From: an uncultured Clostridia bacterium
Lineage (GTDB): Bacteria; Bacillota; Clostridia; Oscillospirales; Acutalibacteraceae
Length of the DNA: 37,836 nucleotides
Assembly: GCA_937907605.1 (NCBI GenBank)
Contig: CALCYI010000033.1
Location: forward strand, 1-37,836
Direction of reading: 5' to 3'
Position numbers and translations under genes: made by a program
The notes under the pieces: generated by a model
Database searches by the model: none
Told to the model about the DNA's origin: nothing
The model's input: only the letters and a program-made list of their open reading frames with translations
Shown: positions 33,001 to 37,836 of the stretch, one piece after another
How positions within the stretch are numbered: the first letter of the stretch is position 1
Layout of the letters: the number at the start of each line of letters is the position of its first letter

Positions 33001-34404
33001 TTATTCCGTATATCCGATAATCTTATAAAGCTCGTTTAGCTGCTTTATCTCACAGTCAATATGTATATCCTTCGGGCGTTTCTTGCCCTTAGGGTTGTAC
33101 CAGCAGGTTTTAATCCCAGCGTTGTTTCCGCCCTTCATATCGCTTGTGAGCGAATCCCCCACTATCAGCACATCGTTTTTATCGCAGGCGGGGATGCTGT
33201 CAAACACTATATCGAAGAACTCCTTATTCGGCTTTTCGTATTTCAGCTTATCAGAGATAAACGCGCCCTCAACGAGCTTTGAAAAGCCAGACGCCCTCAG
33301 GCGCTTTTTCTGTACTTCATATCCGCCGTTTGTAACTATATACTGCTTATACTTTCCCTTAAGTGAGGAAACAATTTCAAACGAGTTGTCAATATATGAA
33401 ATAGTATCGGGAATACCGTTTTCATACGCGTCCTTGAATTCCTCGGGAAAATCGCACTTAATTCCGTAAAGGTCGAAAAACTCTTTAAATCGGTTAACGA
33501 GGATTTCCTCCTTAGTCTGCTCTCCCCTTTCAAGCATCTGCCAGTACTTATCGTTGATTTTGTGATAGGCTTCTATCATCTCCTCGGTACATTCGCCGAG
33601 GTTATATTTTTCAAACGCGTTAATCAGGGAATTATGCGCGGCAAGGGTAAAATCAAGCAGCGTATTATCAAAGTCCCAGAAGATGATTTTAATGTTTTTC
33701 ATAACGGGATTTATGTGCATTTTTTCCTTTGCGACCTTCACGGCTTTTTTACCTCCCCTCTCGGTCTTTTCATACTTCATCTTTACGTCCTTATAAGTTT
33801 CCTTAAGCTTATCGTAATTCATATAGCACTGGAACGCAAGCGCTGCAATTCCCATAACGACTGCATAGAAGGTTTTATACTTAATCGAAAATTCGTCGTC
33901 CATAACGTTCCAGAAGATGAACGAGCCCGAAAACGAGGTAGTCGCTATAATAATTATATACTTATATTTAACCGTCAGAAATGCGAGCGCAAGCGCTACG
34001 ATAAAGCTTATGACCTTTGAGAAGGTTTCGCCGAAAAAGGAAATGAACGAAGGAAGCGAGGCATAGACGAGCGTAAACAGTCCGACGATGAGCTGAATCC
34101 GCGCAGGATATTTTGAAAACACGCCCAGCAACATACCTATAATAAGGCAGACGGCGAACATTATCCAGAAGTTTGCGTCGGTGAGGTCGCGGTTCGGAAG
34201 CAGGTATTTAGCGGAAAACGAGCTGCCCACGAAAAAGAGCGTTACGCTGCACCACAACGCTGCGCACTTCAATCCGAAGAAGGAAGTGAACAGCGCGCAT
34301 ACCACAAGCACAACGGGAAGCATAAAGCCGAGAAAGCTCCTCACCTCGCCGTAATCCGCGGGCACGTATCCGATTAAGTCCTTAAATAAATCGTAGAACT
34401 GCAT
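33001..34404 (-). CDS. membrane domain fused to YjjG-like HAD phosphatase
   Basis: 467 residues. The first ~220 are a hydrophobic multi-span region (for example VVLVVCALFTSFFGL, WIMFAVCLIIGMLLGVF, VISFIVALALAFLTV) resembling DUF4203/TMEM198-type proteins, then a lysine-rich linker. The last ~230 form a complete HAD hydrolase: DFDNTLLDF (nucleophile Asp), VTNGG, KYEKP and GDSLTSDMKGG. This is the YjjG-like 5'-nucleotidase pattern. The ATG at 34404 has AGGTGA ahead; a TTG at 34515 is in frame without a site. Both halves occur as separate proteins elsewhere, so this is a fusion, or two genes joined by a lost stop. A substrate is not evident. Confidence 0.85.
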   Translation of the reverse strand: MQFYDLFKDLIGYVPADYGEVRSFLGFMLPVVLVVCALFTSFFGLKCAALWCSVTLFFVGSSFSAKYLLPNRDLTDANFWIMFAVCLIIGMLLGVFSKYPARIQLIVGLFTLVYASLPSFISFFGETFSKVISFIVALALAFLTVKYKYIIIIATTSFSGSFIFWNVMDDEFSIKYKTFYAVVMGIAALAFQCYMNYDKLKETYKDVKMKYEKTERGGKKAVKVAKEKMHINPVMKNIKIIFWDFDNTLLDFTLAAHNSLINAFEKYNLGECTEEMIEAYHKINDKYWQMLERGEQTKEEILVNRFKEFFDLYGIKCDFPEEFKDAYENGIPDTISYIDNSFEIVSSLKGKYKQYIVTNGGYEVQKKRLRASGFSKLVEGAFISDKLKYEKPNKEFFDIVFDSIPACDKNDVLIVGDSLTSDMKGGNNAGIKTCWYNPKGKKRPKDIHIDCEIKQLNELYKIIGYTE

Positions 34405-34760
34405 TAAATCACCTGAGCATATTTTAACATAAACGAAGCTCAAAGGCAACAGAAAAGCGCCTGCTCCAATTAAGAACACGGCGCTTTCCTGAAACGTAAA
34501 GTATGATGTAGCCAATATAGCACTTTTACCGCGCGAAATATGTTGAAATTTGTAATTAATTATTATTTTTTATGGACTGATAAAATATGATACAAATTTT
34601 ATCAAATTCCTATTTGAAAACGCAATTTTTAGGCTTTGATAAGCTGAAAGAAATAACTCCCATACCTTATATTCTTAACAACGAAAGCAACAGGGATTGG
34701 CTCGCGCCAATCCCTGTTGCTTTCGTTGCTCTTTTCACTCTATATCAAAACAGTAAACTG
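34405..34760. other. 356-base gap between the HAD and protease genes
   Basis: No gene is seen. It holds the 50-bp palindrome near the protease end and an AT-rich stretch (34540-34680) that may carry the HAD gene promoter, though no pair of boxes is convincing. Confidence 0.5.
34679..34728 (-). terminator. 50-bp perfect palindrome, terminator of the protease gene
   Basis: Two perfect 23-base arms (34679-34701 and 34706-34728) flank the loop TCGC. It lies 33 bases past the protease stop. On either strand a moderately U-rich stretch follows, so it may act in both directions. The stem is unusually long for a terminator. Confidence 0.7.
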
Positions 34761-37679
34761 TTATGACCGTTGAGGTTCTTTTATGATGTATGCCAGGTCT
34801 TTGGCGTTGATGATGTTGTCGTGATTCATATCAAGTAACGGATAATCGGTGTTGATATGCTCCATAAAGCTGACACGATAATAGGAATCACATTCATCGC
34901 AGCGGAACACAACAATGGTGTCGTTCGGAACAGAAACGGTATAAACAATCTGCCAATCGTGCTCGCAGCCGTTCTCGGGTTCCAATTCGTTTTCACCTAC
35001 GGTCAGCGGTGCTGAGCGGAAGATCATTCCGTCAATGTTGACGCAGCCGCGCAATTCATTTTCGCCGGATACTTGGAAATAGGTGACGCCGTCGTTTTTT
35101 GGCGGGCGACCAATGGTCGCCCCTACGGTTGCGCCCTCTGCCGAATACTCAACTTTGCTTGCGAGCTGTTCAAGTTCGTCGATGTTCCGCCATCCGAATT
35201 CAAAGACGGAATTGCCGTTTTCATCAGTATGCGTACCAATCGCATCCACCATCGTATCACTATCGATAAATGCATATCCGTTTTCGTTCGCCCAACTCTC
35301 TGCATAACTGCTACCAGGTGCAATCACGATACATTCTTTACTGGTATCATTGATAGCCGTTGTAAGTTTATCAGAACAATAAATCGTTGTGTGGTTGGGA
35401 AGCGAGTTTATTGTTGTTGCATTAGGAGCAAAAATATAATTTGCCTCTTTACATCCGTCAAAAACACGCTCTTCAATAATTTCAACCAACGGGCAGTAAA
35501 TATTGTTCAGTTGATAAATATGGGCAAACGATTCAATCGGTATTTTGTTTTTCAGTTTAGGCATATATACATTTTTAAGCGTATAGCAATCACCAAAAAC
35601 ATAATCATCATATAACGCTGTAAGGTTAGGCAAGAACAATTCTTCAATGTTACAACAATCTGCAAGCGCAGCGCCGTAGAGAGTTTCTACACTTGAAATA
35701 TTTATTTCACGAATATACTGACAGCTCATAAACGCCTCTTCACCAATCGTTTTTACATTTGGAAGCTCAACCTTTTCCAATTCAAAATTCTTTGAAAAAG
35801 CATCATACGGAATTTCTTCAAGATTGTCATTTCGCAATAGCTTTAAACCACAGTAAGAAAAAGCACTTTCTTCAACAGTTTCTAAATATGACAATTCAAT
35901 ATTATCAAGATAAGCGCATTCATAAAAGGCTTCAATATCGGCGTTTTTAATCCTTCCGCCATAAAAGCTGGATAAGGTTCGACAATTTTTAAAAGCACGT
36001 TGTCCAATATACTCACAGGTATACGGCAGGGAAACTTCAATCAACGTACTGTCAAGTGTAGAATCCTTTTCAAAAACGCCCTCACCTATACCTGTAACCG
36101 TAACTCCGTCCACTGTATCGGGAACGACCAAATAATACTGTTCATTACCCCTGTATTCGATAATAGTGCCTTGCTCGTTGATAATAAAATCGTTTTCATT
36201 ATTACCCGAAATTGAGTAGGTTGCTGAATTAATTTGTCCCCCAACACGCTGCCCGTAATATGCCCTTGCGATAATTCTTGAAGACCTATCTATTGTTATC
36301 GGTCCTTCGTACTTTACGGCGTTTTCAAAATCAAACGTTAGCGATTGCCCATAATCAAACAGATTGTAGTATATTTCCGCACCCTCGCTGGCACAGGTTA
36401 TTTCTAAATCAAATGCATTTTGATACCTGCCGCTATTAACACTAAACACCGGAATGGAGGGACGGTCAACATAAGTATCGTATTCTATTGGCCCAAGCAT
36501 TAAAATAACTTTTTTGTTAAGTTCTTCCGTATGGTATCCTAATCCGTTTGCTGCTCTGGCATTGATGACAAGATAATTTCGTATGTTTTCCGGCGAATAG
36601 GAAGGATATTTGGTTTTGACCAAGGCAGCAGCTGCCGAAACGTGAGGACACGCCATAGAGGTTCCGCTGGCTTCCTTATATCCGCCATCTTTCCAACAAC
36701 TATATACTTTTACCCCTGGTGCAATAATATCTACACCATCGCCATAGTTAGTCCAATTCGGATAATTATCATTTTCGTCTATCGCTGCTACAGTGATACA
36801 TGCTTCAATATTTGCAGGTTGACAGTGTTGGACATCCCATCCTTCATTTCCTGCTGATACACAAACCGTTATACCTTCTGCAATAGCCTGATTGATAGTG
36901 TCTTCCATTAGTTTATCAGATAATGGAGAACCTAAACTCATGTTTATAACATCAACCTGGTCGTTTACAGCTTGTTTAATAGATGTAGTGACTAGTGATA
37001 ATGTACCACTACCGCGTTTATCGAGACATTTATAACCTGCAACCTTAACATTGTCGCTTGTACAGTCAACAATTGTTCCGGCAACATGGGTGCCATGTCC
37101 GTGATCGTCTAATTCATCTCCCTCATTCCCTGAAGAAGAGATATTATAATTTGTTCTTATAATTCTATCTTGTAAGAACTCGTGATTATAATCCACCCCG
37201 GTATCAATAACAGCGACTACAACCGTCGGAAAAACGTCTATTGTTGAAATATAACCGTCATAATCCACGCTTGCAGCACCCCAAGAAAGATGCTCTTTAG
37301 TAGGCGTGATTTCATCGTCGCCTTCATCTTCATTGTTTATAGTAACAACAGAATCAGTTTCAGCATATTCGACAGTCTTCATATTGTTGTAACAATCAAG
37401 TGCCGCCTCTGCACTTTCACGGTTATCAAATTGAACAATATGTATGTCATCATAGCCTTCTACTATACCAACGCCATCCAGAATCGGAATATCGTGTTTG
37501 GATTTGACAATCAGGCGGTTAGAAACGGGCTCGTCCTTATATTCTTGATTCATTTTGCCAAGTTGTTCGGTAAATTCTTCAATCGTGATTTCCGGCGTGA
37601 GATTGGCGGTAAAAGCCGTCAATGAAACCGTGCCGATAAGAATACCGACAGAGAGCAGAATTGCTAATAACTTTTTCAT
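34761..37679 (-). CDS. secreted subtilisin-like (S8) protease with LRR and dockerin-like end
   Basis: 972 residues. A signal peptide (KKLLAILLSVGILIGTVSLTAF) is followed by a propeptide-like region to about 130. The catalytic triad is Asp159 (VIDTG), His195 (HGTH) and Ser341 (GTSMACP), with the oxyanion Asn278 (AGNEG). After ~385 comes a beta-sandwich segment resembling CHB_HEX_C/FN3, then BspA-type LRR_5 repeats (about 495-790). A 14-residue insertion near 849-863 comes from a palindromic repeat. A cysteine-bearing domain with CDEC follows, and the end is one dockerin-like calcium loop DMNHDNIINAKD (950-961). A second dockerin half is missing. The start has AAGGAGGAG ahead. It likely degrades proteins outside the cell. 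Confidence 0.93.
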   Translation of the reverse strand: MKKLLAILLSVGILIGTVSLTAFTANLTPEITIEEFTEQLGKMNQEYKDEPVSNRLIVKSKHDIPILDGVGIVEGYDDIHIVQFDNRESAEAALDCYNNMKTVEYAETDSVVTINNEDEGDDEITPTKEHLSWGAASVDYDGYISTIDVFPTVVVAVIDTGVDYNHEFLQDRIIRTNYNISSSGNEGDELDDHGHGTHVAGTIVDCTSDNVKVAGYKCLDKRGSGTLSLVTTSIKQAVNDQVDVINMSLGSPLSDKLMEDTINQAIAEGITVCVSAGNEGWDVQHCQPANIEACITVAAIDENDNYPNWTNYGDGVDIIAPGVKVYSCWKDGGYKEASGTSMACPHVSAAAALVKTKYPSYSPENIRNYLVINARAANGLGYHTEELNKKVILMLGPIEYDTYVDRPSIPVFSVNSGRYQNAFDLEITCASEGAEIYYNLFDYGQSLTFDFENAVKYEGPITIDRSSRIIARAYYGQRVGGQINSATYSISGNNENDFIINEQGTIIEYRGNEQYYLVVPDTVDGVTVTGIGEGVFEKDSTLDSTLIEVSLPYTCEYIGQRAFKNCRTLSSFYGGRIKNADIEAFYECAYLDNIELSYLETVEESAFSYCGLKLLRNDNLEEIPYDAFSKNFELEKVELPNVKTIGEEAFMSCQYIREINISSVETLYGAALADCCNIEELFLPNLTALYDDYVFGDCYTLKNVYMPKLKNKIPIESFAHIYQLNNIYCPLVEIIEERVFDGCKEANYIFAPNATTINSLPNHTTIYCSDKLTTAINDTSKECIVIAPGSSYAESWANENGYAFIDSDTMVDAIGTHTDENGNSVFEFGWRNIDELEQLASKVEYSAEGATVGATIGRPPKNDGVTYFQVSGENELRGCVNIDGMIFRSAPLTVGENELEPENGCEHDWQIVYTVSVPNDTIVVFRCDECDSYYRVSFMEHINTDYPLLDMNHDNIINAKDLAYIIKEPQRS
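35094..35131. repeat. REP-like palindrome inside the protease gene
   Basis: The core GGGCGACC-AAT-GGTCGCCC (35104-35122) is a perfect eight-base inverted repeat, with a T-run on one side and a GC-rich flank on the other. It is far more GC-rich than its surroundings. On the coding strand it reads in frame as GATVGATIGRPPKN. It looks like a dispersed extragenic palindrome that landed in a gene without breaking it. Confidence 0.7.
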
Positions 37680-37801
37680 AGGAACTCCTCCTTAATGAAA
37701 ATGTAAACTTTTACCTAAGGTCAAAGTCAAGTGTTGTGGCAAAAAAAGAACAGAAATTTTTTCTTTTCCACTAATATTGCACCTTTTCATTATGATACTA
37801 T

Positions 37802-37830
37802 ATAATAGCACACTTTTTTAATATTGACAA
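37802..37830 (-). promoter_or_regulatory. promoter of the protease gene
   Basis: On the minus strand TTGTCA (37825-37830), 17 bases, then TATTAT (37802-37807), giving a leader of about 115 bases before the ATG. Nothing else was recognised in 37680-37836. Confidence 0.6.
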
Positions 37831-37836
37831 GATATT

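Noticed and set aside
34405..34515. Upstream TTG start for the HAD-membrane protein
   Set aside because: No ribosome-binding site, whereas AGGTGA precedes the ATG at 34404.

Overview
The window looks like chromosomal DNA of a gut Clostridia bacterium, most likely Oscillospiraceae/Ruminococcaceae (Ruminococcus-like). The reasons are Firmicutes-type Shine-Dalgarno and sigma-A promoter sequences, rpoB-rpoC running into rpsL-rpsG-fusA-tuf, TnpV and DUF6809 accessory genes, and a secreted subtilase with a BspA-type leucine-rich region and a dockerin-like end. Nearly everything is read from the minus strand. The only plus-strand genes I support are a toxin-antitoxin pair. Family names come from recognising motifs by eye; no database search was possible.

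Layout by increasing coordinate. (1) 1-281: the 5' part of a minus-strand structured RNA with its own strong promoter, running off the window. (2) 431-12753: seven tightly coupled minus-strand genes. In transcription order they are a giant DUF4011/SF1 helicase with a nuclease-like domain, a Ser/Thr kinase, a coiled-coil protein, a zinc-ribbon/FHA protein, a radical-SAM activase-like protein, a ClpB-like AAA+ ATPase and a PP2C phosphatase. This reads as a phospho-signalling, NTP-driven stress or conflict (anti-phage-like) system and is the best candidate for an undescribed system here. (3) 12852-17317: a second minus-strand set of unrecognised genes: a multi-pass membrane protein, a large protein with a PH-like segment, a small membrane protein and a small soluble protein. 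(4) 17366-20442: accessory debris and small modules: a WYL-domain fragment, a 106-bp palindromic element, a full WYL regulator, a RelB/DinJ-RelE/ParE pair, DUF6809 and TnpV. Regions 1-4 are visibly more AT-rich than what follows and look like an island beside tuf.

(5) 20590-32713: the conserved core, rpoB-rpoC then rpsL-rpsG-fusA-tuf, with structured leaders before rpoB and before rpsL, a TTG start on rpsL, and a likely extra promoter before tuf. (6) 33001-34404: a membrane protein fused to a YjjG-like HAD phosphatase, ended by a strong terminator. (7) 34679-37830: a secreted S8 protease with its promoter and a 50-bp palindromic terminator. A REP-like palindrome sits in frame inside the protease gene.

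How the genes may work together: in region 2 the kinase and PP2C would set a phosphorylation state read by the FHA protein, which would gate the AAA+ remodeller, the radical-SAM enzyme and the helicase-nuclease. This is inference from domain content and coupling, not something the sequence proves.
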